From the NCBI GenBank assembly GCA_021229015.1, contig CM037789.1, forward strand, positions 33,802,346 to 33,866,345: 64,000 bases of DNA, given 5' to 3'. This stretch comes from Solen grandis (lineage: Eukaryota > Mollusca > Bivalvia > Adapedonta > Solenidae). Under the pieces are notes generated by a model that was given only the letters and a program-made list of their open reading frames with translations, had not been told where the DNA came from and did not search any database. Shown one piece after another: positions 1-13,136 of this stretch. The translations under genes were made by a program, and so were the position numbers. Each line of letters begins with the position of its first letter. Within the stretch, counting starts at the first letter, position 1.

Positions 1-1676
1 TAAAAATATAAAAAGTGTTCATGGTTTGAGATATACTCGAGCTCACAACTTTTAGCTTCGAAATCCAGCACATCATCAATTCAATTCAATTCAATTCAAT
101 CAATTCAATTCAATACTTTATTTGCATAACTAAATACATTGTTTTGCAATTACAGATATATATTTATATAAATAAATTTGACGGCACGAACATTAAGATG
201 GGTATTTACCTATACATAAAAAGAGAAAAGTTTGGCTGAAAATATTGTTATAGACTTGTAACAATCTGTATATATAGCTATAGCATCATGCGGATAGCAG
301 GGCGTGTATTACGTGAATGCGTCTTAGCTACGTTATTACAGTGAACGGTAGTGACGTCACAGTATCTATTTTTAGATTAGGAAAAGGTCACTGAATGTTA
401 AAATGTTTTGAACTGGTTAATATTTCCAGATAATACAACGTTTTAAACTTCTTTTTTTTACGTTATTGGGAAAAAAGTTTTTTATACTGAACTTGTAGTT
501 TTCTCATCCTCAGGTGATGTCACGCTCCTCGTTAAGATAGTGTAGCGTTTTATTTTGCGGGTACAGTGTACTTATCCAGGGAAGGTCATGAAAAATCCTT
601 GCCCCCAACGGGGTTCTTATCCGCAGTCGGATATGTTAGCACTGGAACCCGGCGAAACGAACAGTTTGGCGTATTAATTTTTTCGGCGAAAACTTTATGA
701 AATGGATTTTGACCTACTTATATTGGTTAACAGCCGAAGAGTTCGGAAAAACACCCGTTTCATTGGTTTGCATAAATCATTATAGGACATTCGATCATAA
801 AATGGGAGTTTCAGGTGCATAACTTTCATATCAAATGGCAGATAACTATTTAAACATCCAAACCTCAAAAACACTAAGTTGAAAAAGGTAAACACTTAAA
901 CAGTTGAGAGTCCTTAGAAAACGTCGTAGTTACCTTGGTAGTGGACTTTTCCCTCTAAGTCGCAAAATTCTCAAGCTAAGATATACTATTTATTGTAACA
1001 GCCTCCATGACGCTCGTCTGCCCAATTTAGAATAGCACGGATGGAAGTTTAGCTTCTTTTATTTTTTGCCACTGACTAGTACATGTATATAACATCTATA
1101 TTTAGCGACACATACTTTTTTTTAATTTTCAGCCACGCAAAGTCATAGCTTATTTATTCCCCCGTCATAGGTATTATGTGTCGGGGTCATCCGCCATACT
1201 ACCTTACACGTTTTCCAAGTGCGTGAAAATATTTATAAAAAAGACCCATTAAACAAAAGATAAGATACTTCTTTAATTTGCCACCTGATGTTTTACAAAC
1301 TTTCAAAAACATATGGAAAAATAAAATTTCAGTAATCCAGTGTAACAAATTAAAAAAAATTTTAATATTTTTTTATATTCGCATTAAATCTTATTTTTAT
1401 TTTTTACTAATTTTAGACATGTTCTGAATCATTATAAAATGTTGTATTGTTTTATTGCAAGATATGTATTATTGTAAAATCACAGACCATTTAAAACATG
1501 CCAGCGTTGCTATTGTGTATCACTTTTATTTTCTTTAAGGTTGAAATCATTGTTGTTTTTTTTCTTACGTCGCATATCGTGTTAAAAGACATTTCTTGTT
1601 TATAAATGCACAAAGAGCCACTAGTCAGTTAATCAGTACGGAATAACAATATCTGTACTTTCGGTTTTGGTTCCAG
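1..1676. other. Non-coding, presumed viperin intron
   Basis: No coding exon is seen here. A (TTCAA)n-type microsatellite lies at about 75-115. A decayed minus-strand SINE tail lies at about 560-655; its segment reading AAAAATCCTTGC matches the better copy at 13035-13136. The stretch ends in a splice acceptor (TTCCAG, 1671-1676). Because the viperin gene is already in mid-protein at 1677, this is most likely intron. The upstream exon with the radical-SAM cysteines would then be off the left edge. Confidence 0.6.
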
Positions 1677-4600
1677 GAATGCAAAAAATAAATTTCTCAG
1701 GAGGCGAGCCGTTTATCGTGAAGAAGGGAACGTTCGTAGGTGAACTAGTGAAATACTGCAAGGAAGAACTGCTGTTACCCAGCGTCACCATTGTCAGCAA
1801 TGGCAGCCTTGTGCGTCGAGACTGGTTCCTGAACTACGGTAGGTTGTATACCATGTAGGTATGGTGTTGAACGTTTTCGGCATCGGGCCCGGTCTCCGCA
1901 CAACAGCAGTCGCAAATAATATATATGTATAACAATATATGTATCTATATTATTCCTTAAAATATATGCCACATGTGATTGGTAAAATCTATATTGTTGG
2001 GAGTCCAAATTACATATATGGCTCTAGAAAAAACAATGAACAAATAATTGGTTTTCTTTAAAAAAAAAAAAAAAAAAAAAATCCTATTAACTTAGATAGC
2101 ATAACTTCTCGGACATGCTCGATTAGAAAACAAGAAAATAAGGTTGTTCCGGATGTTTACTAGAACTTCCGGTTCATTTACAGGACAATACCTCGACATC
2201 CTGGCAGTATCATGTGACAGCTTCAACCCAGACACAAACGAGCTGATTGGTCGACAGCATGGCTCAAAAAATCACTTGGCCAGTCTCCGAACTGTGAAGG
2301 AATTGTGCACTGAATACAAGGTGGGTGAGTGAGTGATGGAGGGAGGAAGTAAGTTGGTGAGGAAGGGAGCCAGTTATTGAATGCGCGTGTGCGTTCGTGC
2401 GTGCGCGAATGAATACCCAGTATATTATTTATATACTACAGTGACTTGAAACTTGTATATACTAGTATCCTGATGAGATCAATAGAGAAAAGGAAAGAGA
2501 TGGAAATGACCTGGTTTCAAAAAATGCGTTTCTGACCAAATATGATAAGACAAATTATTTACATTTTAATTCAGTAATTAAAGTTAACATTTACATTAAC
2601 ATTTTCCGTTCATTCTTCACTCATAAATGACCAGAAATCAAGTTTGAAATGTTTTGGTCAGTTTTCACAACTGCTTGGATAGGTAACTTCCAGTAAAAAT
2701 CCAGAAGTGAATTCTAGCTAACCAATAAACAAAAGTAAACATTGTATTTTATTATTGATAAATTCAAATTAGCATATCCCCGCAGTTGCCAATACAGAAT
2801 AAAGCATTAAAACATGTTTTTAACCTTTTATGAGAACATATTAGGGAAAATTTAATTTAGCATTTGAGATAGGTCTTAATTGATTTTCTGCGAGGAAAAA
2901 CAATTCTACATTTCCTCAAGTTCTGTTTCTCTTTTACCGTACTTGAAGTAATTTCAGGCCCCTGTGAATGTTATGTATCAAGTATTCCAAAAAGAATAAA
3001 AGTACATAGTCAGTACATTTTCGTTTTCTTTTTCACACACAATTATTTTATATATCATAATATTTCGCAATGGATTAAAGCATTTCTTAACGAAACTTTT
3101 TACTTTATGATTATGGTGGAGCGGTTCCTCAGTGGTAAAGTACTGGACTGTTAATCTGGGGGACCGGGGTTAGAATCCCGGTCAAACCTTGGAACATTCA
3201 ACATCTCCCGCCCAACTAGAAGCCCAGTACTGGTTGATCTAGACTGTGGTAAAGGGGCTTCACGTGTATCTGTGCTAAACATTAAGAACCAAGGGGTCTT
3301 GGATATTGCACACGCATCTCTTGCATACGGTCTCTGTTTCCTCAAGTAGACTGAACCTGCCTGTGAGTGTTTAAGAGGGAAAGTAATCTAAGAGGTATTG
3401 GGCCAAATATAGGCATTCTCTAAACAAATCCGAAGTACCTTGAAATAAACGCTTAAGAGCGAACGCAACAAACAAACATAAAGTTAACACACAATACGGT
3501 ATAGTATCATAACATTTAGAAGCAGCATGGCCATTTCATAAAAAATGAAAAATTGTTTCTCGAAATACGAATCCATATACAAGAAAAACAGTTATTCTTA
3601 AAGTATAAAAATGGGAAAAAAGAAAAATGTTACTGAAATGGCTTTAAAAATACATTCACATTATTATTTGTTCACATTTGTCTGTTGATAACAATTGATA
3701 AAACAGACCAAGTTTTTAAGATATCGTGAAGATAAACGTATAAATTTTCCTACTCTTATCAAAGCAAATAAAAATGGCAGGTTTGTACACCCCCATTGAT
3801 TTAGTGAAATACAGATAGCAAACATGCCTAACATGACCGAAAAGTAAACAGTGTTGATAGTCATTCTCTCTAGATGGTTTCCCCATTTTTATATATACAT
3901 GTATATATTTTATTGCGATATGATACGTATTTAGTCACGAAGTTATTACCTCCCTTTTCTGTTCTATGAAAACATCTTGGAGATAGTAAGATACAAATTT
4001 GGTTGGTTCTACCCAGTTTTAAATCCATGTCATATAAGTATAAAAATATGATTATTTACTTCATTTTTATACCCCCACAAATGAAATTTGGGGGGGTATA
4101 TAGGAGTCACCCTGTCGGTCGGTCGGTCGGTCCGGCGGTTGGTCTACAAATATTTGTCCGGAGAATTTCGCCAAAACTACTGTACCTATGTTGATGAAAC
4201 TTCATAGGTAGATAGACCTTGATGAGAGGAAGTGCAGTGCATAAGAACCATAACTCTGCATGATTTTTGAAAGGAGTTATTGCCCTTTGTCATTTTTAAT
4301 CTTTTGATTTTGTCCGGACCATAACTCCAATACTAAAGTAGCTAGGTTGATGAAACTTCATATGTAGATTGATCTTGATGAGAGGAAGTGCAGTGCATAA
4401 GAAAACCACAATGTAAATTCTTAAAGACAGGTTTTTGCAAACAATAAATATGGATGTGAACCATAATTAGACTGTTGGGGGAAATTTTTTCTCTCTGTCT
4501 ATCTGTCTGTCTGTCAAAACTTTTTAGCATTGTCCAAAACTTTTGAACCATTGCTCACACTAACTTTAAACCTTACATACATGTAGTCTTTCACTCACGC

Positions 4601-7600
4601 AAACTTTTGAAACTGTATTCCTACACATGACAGACTTCCGGTGTGGGTATTGATCACCTTTAGTGATAATTTTTTTTTTGGTATGCTTATAAGCCCAAAT
4701 CCTATGTGTGAACATTCGTTTTATGTGTCATGTGAATACATCCTGTGTCAAAGATGGGGGTGGGGGTATGAATCACCTTCAGTGATAGTTCTAGTTCAAC
4801 ATAAGGAGTCCTATTTTCAGGGCTCCGAAGAGCCCAATTTTTGTGTTTTTATTGTTTGGCATTTAAATGTGTTTCAGGTGGCGTTTAAACTGAACACGGT
4901 TGTGAACACGTACAACAAACACGAAAATATGATGGAGGAGATATCTCAACTTGACCCTTGTAGATGGAAGGTTTGTCTACATGTGTGTGATTATCTGTGC
5001 GCTTGCTAGTGCTTTATTTCAAGTTAACTCAGTTATTTTACGCTTCCACAAATTCATATGATGAAAAATACTTATTTTAAATGCAGATATCTATAAGAAT
5101 GTTCATACATGTATACCTCAAAAAAGAAAAGGTATATGAAATGTGAATATCAGCAGTTTATTCTTGAATATGTATATTTTTATACGCCCGAAGGGCTGTA
5201 TTATGTTATGCCGCTGGTCGTCCGTCCGTCTGTCCGTCCGTCCGTCTGTCCGTCCGTCTGTCCGTCCGTCCGTTAGCAATTTCGTGTCCGCTCTGTATCT
5301 TTTGAACCACTTAATATAAATGAAAACTATTTGGCAGAAGTATCACCCACAGTAAGAGGATGTGCAGAACATAGGTTTCAGATGGCTAGGTTCAAGGTCA
5401 AGGTCACAATTCAAGGTCAAATATCTTAACTGGAGCAAAGTAAGTATATTTGTGTCCGCTCTTTTTTTCTAAGAAACTATTTGGCAGAAGTATCACCCAC
5501 AGTAAGAGGATGTGCAGAACATAGGTTTCAGATGGCTAGGTTCAAGGTCAAGGTCACAATTCAAGGTCAAATATCTTAACTGGAGCAAAGTAATATATTT
5601 GTGTCCGCTCTGTATCTTTTGACGCGCTGGATGTAAATTGAAACTATTTGGCAGAAGTATCTACCAGAGTGAGAGGATGTGCAGAACATAGCTCTCATAT
5701 TGCTAGGTTTAAGGTCAAGGTCACAATTTAAGGTCAAATAATCTTAACTGGTGCTAAGTTAGTATTTTTGTTTGTGTCCGCTCTGTATCTTTTGACCTGC
5801 TAGAATGTAAATGGAAACTATTTGGCAGAAGTATCACCCACAGTAAGAGATGTGCAGAACATAGCTTTCAGATGGCTAGGTTCAAGGTCAAGGTCCACTT
5901 CAAGGTCAAATATCTTAACTGTGCAAAGTAAGTAATATTGTGTCCGCTCTGTATCTTTTGACCCGCTGGATGTAAATGGAAACTATTTGCAGAAGTATCA
6001 CCCAGAGTGAGAGGATGTGCAGAACATAGCTTTCAGATGGCTAGGTTTAAGGTCAAGGTCACAATTCAAGGTCAAATATCTTAACTTAGGAGATTTCAAC
6101 ATTGACTGGAATATACAATCCCCTGAGAAGAAACTTTTGGAGAGGTTCATGACCAGACTACACTTCAAACAGATCATGACAGGTCCAACCACAGATAATA
6201 ACTCCACAATTGACCTCATATTCACCAACATTGAAGACTGTATATGTGGAACCAAAGAAGCATATTACACTGACCATAAACTATGTTGGGTTAGCTGGTA
6301 ATGAGGTAACTCTTGATTAAAGCACTATTCACATAATAAGAAACATGAAAAACCTATTTGTAGCCACTGTTATAATAAAGCCCTTGAAGATTAACATTGC
6401 CAATCCTTCTTGTTGAAATAATACTTTATATATACATGTTTGTGCTTATCCTTTTTGTCTTAGGATATTCCCTGACAATACATACCTTCGGGCGTATATT
6501 GCCCCGCTGTCAGCGGAGCTCTTGTTTTAATTATTATCATTGATTCCAATTTGTAAGCATTTGTTGTTGTTTTTTAAAAGTTGCATTAAAGTCTCTAAAT
6601 GGTAATACGCATTTGATAATACAGTAAGAAAACCTATCAACACGATTTGTTTCAGTTAAGGATAGAAAAATGAAATAATGGTAAAACTGTAAAAGTTAGA
6701 AAGGTGAATTGTTGCATGATTAACTGCATGCGTTATAAAGCGCGCTACGTAATGAGTGCACAATCATTTTTTTCCGCATTTTTTTAAAATACTAGTAGAT
6801 CTTTTTTCTTCTCAGCAAACATGCAATTCACCTAAAATTTGGGGTAAATTGAGAATTTTATGTGCAATTTGGACTAGTTCAAGCGGTTAGCACCTTAAAG
6901 ACCAAGCATGATTAAAAGCCAACTAGCATTTAAATTTTATAAACAATATTCAGGAAAAAAAGGACAATGCTCTCTTTTTCGCGGTCACCTCCGCTACGTG
7001 TTCACTTGTCCCTTTTAATGTTTGTATTTTTTCCCTTTCTAACATATTTTATCCCCATTTTCAGGTTTTCCAATGTCTTTTGATCGACGGTGAAAACGCT
7101 GGACCGGACGCTCTCCGTAACGCCAAAACTTTTGTCATCTCGAACGACGAGTTTTCTGCCTTCCTTAAACGACATTCCGCCGTAAACTGCTTGGTCCCGG
7201 AGTCTAACGAGAAGGTATGTCAGTGATGGAGATAAACCAGAAACGCGTTTAGTAATTAAATACGGTTGCTAACGTTAACTTATGCCTGCGAGTTGTTTCC
7301 CTGCTTACATCCTACACACTGCGATATAAAAGGGATGCAAACGCTCATGTGAGCGAGAGTTTAGTATACTGAACGCAGGGAAACTGTTCAGGATAAAACG
7401 CAACTTAGGGCTTTAACGGCCGAAAGGAGTCCGCGTTCTGCCCTGCGTTCAGTTACCGTTAAAAAATTCCTAACGTTAGCGTTTGTAAAACGTATAAAAT
7501 GCAAATAGGGAACCAAATCCGCAACAGTTGCAGCGTTATGGTTAAATGAACAGTAGCGTATAAAATACAAAAATAGGACCATCTCGCAATCAGATGCGAA

Positions 7601-10600
7601 CAGTTCCGAACGTTATTATTATTAATTAAGCCTGACCTAAGTGTCCATGTATAAACGTATAAGAAACTATCCATTCTGACTGGAGTCTTAGACCCAGGGT
7701 CTACATGTTAGACAGCATGCTTGATAAGACATTATCTTTTTTATTGTCTTACGTGGGTAACTTAATTCCTCAGGAAGAGGCTTTGTAATATAATGACTCC
7801 TTACAATAGACGTAAAAAATAAAGGTACATATTTTTTTTTTTTTTTTTTTTTATGAAATTCCACCAAATGGATAAACGTAAGAAATGTATTTGATATATT
7901 ACCTATTAGCTCCCACAAAATGTCACGTTTGTTATGTTCAACGTCCCATTGGCAACATTATTATGTCTACTTGAGACAGATATGGTGCTTCCACACTGCA
8001 GTATCACGCCGTAGACATGTGACATGATACCACACAGAGCCATATTATCCTGACACCGGGCCAACCAGTCCTGGAACCTATATATACATGTATGCTTAGC
8101 GCCAAGCAAGGGAGCAACATGCACCATTTTTTACGATTTTAGTATGTCATTAATATGCCGGTGATCGAACCTACGACCTCCCGTTCCTGAAGCCAAGTCA
8201 ACATTTGCCTGATGTCTCGATCACAGACTGAAAAAACTTCAGCTGGCAGCCACTGAGGGCAGGTGGCTTATTTGCCGTTCCGTACGTCTGCGTGTGCAAA
8301 ATTTCTTTAAACACATTCCTCTGAAACGACTGGACAGATTTATAAATTGGCAGGAGTTCTTGGTACCTTCAAAAGTTGCTAAAATAAGTTGATCCATGAG
8401 ACTCTGGTTGCCATGGCAACAAAAAAAAAATTTGAAACTTAAAATCACTCCTTCAAAATACTGGCCAGATTTCAAAAATTGGTACATAGTTCCTTGGGTC
8501 ACCTCTACCAAGTTGCTAAAATTATCCGATCGTAAAAAACATGGCCGCCAGGGGCGGGGTATTTCTTTTGATATAGAGAACTTTAAACAACATCTCCTCT
8601 GAAACCATGGACAGAATTTATTAAACTTGGCAGGGATGATCCTTGGGTCAACTTCACAAAAGTTGCTAAAATAAACTTGATCCATGTAGATCTGTGGTTG
8701 CCATGGCAACAAAAAGAAAAAAATGAAAACTTTAAAAATCATCTCCTTCAAAACTACTGGCCAGATTTCAAAATAATTTGGTACAGATGTTCCTTGGGTC
8801 AACCTCTACCAAAGTTGCTAATATTATTCCGATCCGTAAAAAACATGGCCCAGGGCGGGGCTTATTTGCCTTATATGTATATAGAGAAACCTTTAAACAA
8901 CATCTCCTCTGAAACACTGACAGAATTTGATTAAACTTGGCAGGGATGATCCTTGGTCAACCTTCACAAAGTTGCTAAAATAAGTTGATCCATGTAGAAC
9001 TCTGGTTGCCATGGCAACAAAAGGAAAAAAAGAAAACTTTAAAAATCATCTCCTTCAAAACTACTGGCCAGATTTCAAAATAATTTGGTACAGTGTTCTT
9101 GGGTCAACCTCTACCAAAGTTGCTAAAATTATTCCGATCCGTAAAAAACATGGCCGACCAAGGGCGGGGCTTATTTGCCTTATATGTATATAGAGAAACC
9201 TTTAACAACATCTCCTCTGAAACCACTGGACAGAATTTGATTAAACTTGGCAGGGATGATCCTTGGGTCAACTTCACAAAAGTTGCTAAATAAAGTTGAT
9301 CCATGTAGAACTCTGGTTGCCATGGCAACAAAAGAAAAATAAATGAAAACTTTAAAAATCATCTCCTTCAAAACTACTGGCCAGATTTCAAAATAATTTG
9401 GTACATATGTTCCTTGGGTCAACCTCTACCAAAGTTGCTAAATTATTCCGATCCGTAAAAAAACATGGCCGCCAAGGGCGGGGCTTATTTGCCTTATATG
9501 TATATAGAGAAACCTTTAAACAACATCTCCTCTGAAACCACTGGACAGAATTTGATTAAACTTGGCAGGGATGATCCTTGGGTCAACCTTCACAAAAGTT
9601 GCTAAAATAAAGTTGATCCATGTAGAACTCTGGTTGCCATGGCAACAAAAAGAAAAAAAAATGAAAACTTTAAAAATCATCTCCTTCAAAACTACTGGCC
9701 AGATTTCAAAATAATTTGGTACAGATGTTCCTTGGGTCAACCTCTACCAAAGTTGCTAAAATTATTCCGATCCGTAAAAAAACATGGCCGCCAAGGGCGG
9801 GGCTTATTTGCCTTATATGTATATAGAGAAACCTTTAAACAACATCTCCTCTGAAACCACTGGACAGAATTTGATTAAACTTGGCAGGGATGATCCTTGG
9901 GTCAACCTTCACAAAAGTTGCTAAAATAAAGTTGATCCATGTAGAACTCTGGTTGCCATGGCAACAAAAAGAAAAAAAAATGAAAACTTTAAAAATCATC
10001 TCCTTCAAAACTACTGGCCAGATTTCAAAATAATTTGGTACAGATGTTCCTTGGGTCAACCTCTACCAAAGTTGCTAAAATTATTCCGATCCGTAAAAAA
10101 ACATGGCCACCAAGGGCGGGGCTTATTTGCCTTATATGTATATAGAGAAACCTTTAAACAACATCTCCTCTGAAACCACTAGACAGAATTTGATTAAACT
10201 TGGCAGGGATGATCCTTGGGTCAACCTTCACAAAAGTTGCTAAAATAAAGTTGATCCATGTAGAACTCTGGTTGCCATGGCAACAAAAAGGGAAAAAAAC
10301 GAAAACTTTAAAAATCATCTTCTTCTTCAAAACTACTGGCCAGATTTCAAAATAATTTGGTACAGATGTTCCTTGGGTCAACCTCTACCAAAGTTGCTAA
10401 AATTATTCCGATCCGTAAAAAAAACATGGCCGCCAAGGGCGGGGCTTATTTGCCTTATATGTATATAGAGAAACCTTTAAACAACATCTCCTCTGAAACC
10501 ACTGGACAGAATTTGATTAAACTTGGCAGGGATGATCCTTGGGTCAACCTTCACAAAAGTTGCTAAAATAAAGTTGATCCATGTAGAACACTGGTTACCA

Positions 10601-11580
10601 TGGCAACAAAAAGAAAGAAAATATGAAAACTTTAAAAATCATCTTCTTCAAAACTACTGGTCAAATTTTAAAATAAATTGGTACAGATGTTCCTTAGGTC
10701 AACCTCTACCAAAGTTGCTAAAAAAAATTCCGATCCGTAAAAAACATGGCCGCCAGGGGCGGGGCTTATTTGCCTTATATGTATATAGGGAAAACTTTAA
10801 TCAACATTTCCTCTGAAACCACTGGACAGAATTTGATTAAACTTGACAGGAATGATCCTTGGGTCAACCTTCACAAAAGTTCCGAAAATAAACTTGATCC
10901 ATATAGAACTCTGGTTGCCATGGCTACAAAAAGAAAAAAAATATGAAAACTTTAAAAATCATCTTCTTCAAACTACTGGCAAGATTTTAGAATAAATTGG
11001 AACAGATGTTCCTTGGGTCAACCTATTTATCTCAGGTGAGCGATTTAGGGCCATCATGGGCCTCTTGTTTTCAGTCCTAATTCTATTCCATGGGGAAGGG
11101 GCACATTATTTAAATAAACATGATATTATGTATATACATCATTTTACATATTCATTTTGTGCTACACACTTTTGGAGTTTTATCTAACTTGGGCATAATA
11201 CCTTTATGCTGGTTTTCATCATTAAAGTGTATAAACTTTAAAGAAAATACCATTCACAAAAAAAACTATCTTTTGATTGAATTCATTCTTTTTTGTTTGC
11301 ACTTTCAAAAAAAAAAAAGCAACGTTTCTTCATTTGCAAAGTTTTATGTTTAATAAAACAACCAGTGATGTAACTCGATGATTCGTGAATCATTTTATCA
11401 AAATTTGATCAACAGATGAGATTTCTGGATTGCACCAAAGGGTCAAAGGACCCCTCGAGATCCATTCTGGATGTCGGAGTAGAGAACGCCCTGAAGTTCA
11501 GTGGTTTCGACGAGAGGATGTTTTTCAAACGAGGCGGGAAATACACCTGGAGCAAAGCGGACATGAGGCTGGAGTGGTAG
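1677..11580 (+). CDS. RSAD2: Viperin / RSAD2, radical SAM antiviral enzyme (3' exons; 5' end outside window)
   Basis: Viperin converts CTP to the chain terminator ddhCTP and sits on the ER and lipid droplets in antiviral responses. Five exons are readable: 1677-1838, 2184-2320, 4878-4970, 7065-7214 and 11416-11580 (TAG stop). All are bounded by AG and GT and keep one frame, giving 235 residues. Landmarks are NFSGGEPF (the GGEP SAM-binding motif), [11 protein letters not shown], the [11 protein letters not shown] strand, [47 protein letters not shown] and the Trp-terminated C terminus, which in the family helps deliver the FeS cluster. The N-terminal helix and the CxxxCxxC exon lie upstream of base 1. 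About eleven residues usually found between the NEK end of exon 4 and MRFLDC of exon 5 (family pattern MKDSYLILDEY) are not encoded in either exon, so a 33-nt microexon was missed or is absent. The identification is very secure. Confidence 0.96.
3112..3480 (+). repeat. tRNA-derived SINE in viperin intron
   Basis: The tRNA-like head has an A-box-like segment (CCTCAGTGGTAAAGTACTGG) and a B-box-like segment (GGGTTAGAATCCC, 3169-3181), followed by an unrelated body ending near AAACAAACATAAAG. No cloverleaf with a proper acceptor stem is evident, so it is a SINE, not a tRNA gene. Confidence 0.65.
4070..4560. repeat. Bivalve (TCGG)n-headed interspersed repeat
   Basis: It starts with a short hairpin (TACCCCCACAAATG... 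CATTTGGGGGGGTA type) followed by GTCGGTCGGTCGGTCGG. The body includes two near-identical segments (GTTGATGAAACTTCATA...TTGATGAGAGGAAGTGCAG), at about 4190-4240 and 4347-4400. The right end is not clear. Confidence 0.55.
5180..6520. mobile_element. Non-autonomous inverted-repeat element with 150-165-bp internal repeats
   Basis: The ends mirror each other: ATACGCCCGAAGG at about 5182 and CCTTCGGGCGTAT at about 6488-6500. Next to the left end is (TCCG)n-rich sequence at 5219-5272. Inside are about five tandem units of roughly 150-165 bp containing TTGGCAGAAGTATCACCC and GGTTCAAGGTCAAGGTCACA (5280-6085). A LINE endonuclease fragment follows. No transposase is seen, so the element is non-autonomous. 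Confidence 0.7.
6085..6301 (+). pseudogene. LINE endonuclease-domain fragment captured in the element
   Basis: One open frame reads LGDFNIDWN, then [14 protein letters not shown], then YTDHKLCW, and stops at TAA 6299-6301. This is the middle and C-terminal part of an apurinic-type endonuclease domain of a non-LTR retrotransposon: GDFN strand, SxIDLIFT motif and DHK catalytic histidine. The N-terminal half and all of the reverse transcriptase are absent. The join to the GGTCAAGGTCA repeat is abrupt, as in a captured fragment. Confidence 0.75.
7935..8230 (-). repeat. tRNA-derived SINE, minus orientation
   Basis: The reverse complement of the full-length SINE at 40291-40610. Shared stretches include ACACTGCAGTATCACGCCG, ATTATCCTGACACCGGGCCA and GCGCCAAGCAAGGGAGC. 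The tRNA-like head (GATCGAACCTACGACCTCCC on the plus strand) is at the right end. Confidence 0.75.
8300..11050 (+). repeat. 319-bp satellite array in the last viperin intron
   Basis: About eight to nine head-to-tail units. The middle units are spaced 319-320 bp apart (the same ATGGCAACAAAAAG word starts near 9639, 9958, 10277 and 10597). Each unit includes GGTTGCCATGGCAAC, CTACTGGCCAGATTTC, CATGGCCGCCAAGGGCGGGG and GATGATCCTTGGGTCAAC. The central copies are nearly identical and the outer ones are diverged. The array ends in CTCAGGTGAGCGATTTAGGG...GGGCCTCTTGTTT. Short open frames on both strands here are by-products of the repeat, not genes. Confidence 0.9.
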
Positions 11581-12250
11581 CTACGTGACGTAGAAAGGAT
11601 TGGAGATTGAAGAGCATTCCTGTTGTTATGTGATAAGAAGAAAAATAACTTTCAAATTCAAAGATCTGTGTTTTAATAGAAATGCTCTACAGAGATATTG
11701 GAGTGAAAAGGAAATATGCAAGGAATTATATGTGAATCTTGGTTACGGGTTTTAGCCTTTGTAGATGTAGTTGCTAAGATTTTTTCTATTCAGATGTTAT
11801 CAAATTTCAAAGAAAAATGAATATGTTCCATAAAATTTTAAAGGCAAAATATGCAACTGTCTGTGCGAAATTGACATTTCGTGTTGTGTCCTGGTTTCGA
11901 TACAATGAAACTATTTTTTCTATTTAGATCATTGATATTTTCAAAGAATTGTTGATATTAGTTTAAGTTTATAAATTGTTTCACATTCAGTTAACCGAGA
12001 TACCTTTTTTTAATTTTCGAGAGGAAAGTGGATAAACACAAAGGAACTGTATCTTAAAATTTATAAAACATTTAGGGCTGTATTTGGGGACATCTCTTGA
12101 ATATGTTTTAAACTTATATACGTTGATATTTTGTAAGGAGACCGATTTATGTGCCATGGTTTGTTTGAATGCTCAGAGAGAGAGAGAGAGAGTTTATAGG
12201 TAAATTATCAAATTATCACATATAAAATAAAGATGCTCAAATTCACATAT
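11581..12250 (+). other. Viperin 3' UTR with poly(A) signal
   Basis: AT-rich sequence after the viperin stop. An AATAAA lies at 12226-12231, about 650 nt downstream. A (GA)n tract at 12172-12192 precedes it. The extent of the UTR is inferred from the signal only. Confidence 0.5.
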
Positions 12251-12367
12251 TTTCATTCAAGTTTAATACTACATTTATTCATTATTTCACAATTTATCAT
12301 CATCAACTTCTTTTATTTACTTTTATAAAATCTGTTTGTATTGTTTAAAAAAAACACATTGTATTGT

Positions 12368-12722
12368 TTTATTAGTAGCTCAAATGAGCACTATGTGCTC
12401 AAGTTGAGCTTTTGTGATGACCCTGCGTCAGTCGTCCGTCGTCAACAATTTGCTTTAAACAACATCTCCTCTGAAACCGCTGGACAGAATTTGATTAAAC
12501 TTGACAGGGATGATCCTTGGGTGAACCTTCACAAAAATTGCTAAAAAGAACTTGATCCATACAGAACTCTGGTTGCCATGGCAACGGAAAGAAAAAATGA
12601 AAAACTTTGAAAAAATCTCCTTCAAAACTACCGGCCAGATTTCAAAATGTTTTAGTGCAGATGTTCCTTGGGTAATCTTATACTCAGGTGAGCGACCAGG
12701 GCCACAATGACCCTCTTGTTTA
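12368..12722 (+). mobile_element. Single-unit relative of the 319-bp satellite
   Basis: It begins AGCTCAAATGAGCACTATG, passes GTCAGTCGTCCGTCGTC, contains one satellite-like unit, and ends CTCAGGTGAGCGACCAGGGC...GACCCTCTTGTTT, the same tail that closes the array at 11050. It looks like the dispersed, single-copy form from which the array expanded. Confidence 0.7.
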
Positions 12723-13034
12723 TTCAAACCATTATTAAACAAACAATTGCTCAAGGAAAGATTTTATTTCTAATCATTTTTTAGAATAAAGCATGGCGCG
12801 AATTCCTCCAACCATACTTAGCACTACGTCATACTTAAATTCTTGTGATAAAATTCCACTATTAACCCATTTACGAAATATTCAAGTGCATGACTACGTT
12901 AACATAAGCTATTACATTAATAACTAACACTATTTGTTTAGTTTAAACTTAGTTATTTTACGTTTATCGGGAAACAACTTCTAATAGCTTATACTAATCC
13001 CTTTCGACGGTTTCTGGGTTAGACCAGTACTTTG

Positions 13035-13136
13035 TGCCTTGGAGGGTCATGAAAAATCCTTGCTCCCAACAGGGTTCGAACCTACAACCTTCGGATCCGT
13101 AATCGGCTACGTTACCTCTGAACCACAGCGCCATCA
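13035..13136 (-). repeat. tRNA-like SINE head/tail, minus strand
   Basis: On the minus strand it reads TGGTTCAGAGGTAACG (A-box-like) and GGTTCGAACCCTG (B-box-like), then a tail with CAAGGATTTTTCATGACCC. It is the same family as 560-655 and 19310-19460. Confidence 0.65.

Noticed and set aside
4641..5009. 122-codon single-exon frame
   Set aside because: Only 4878-4970 matches viperin; the rest is intron read-through past a clear acceptor and donor.
8239..10946. Many 60-190-codon open frames on both strands
   Set aside because: They recur at the satellite period and have no domain; they are by-products of the 319-bp repeat.
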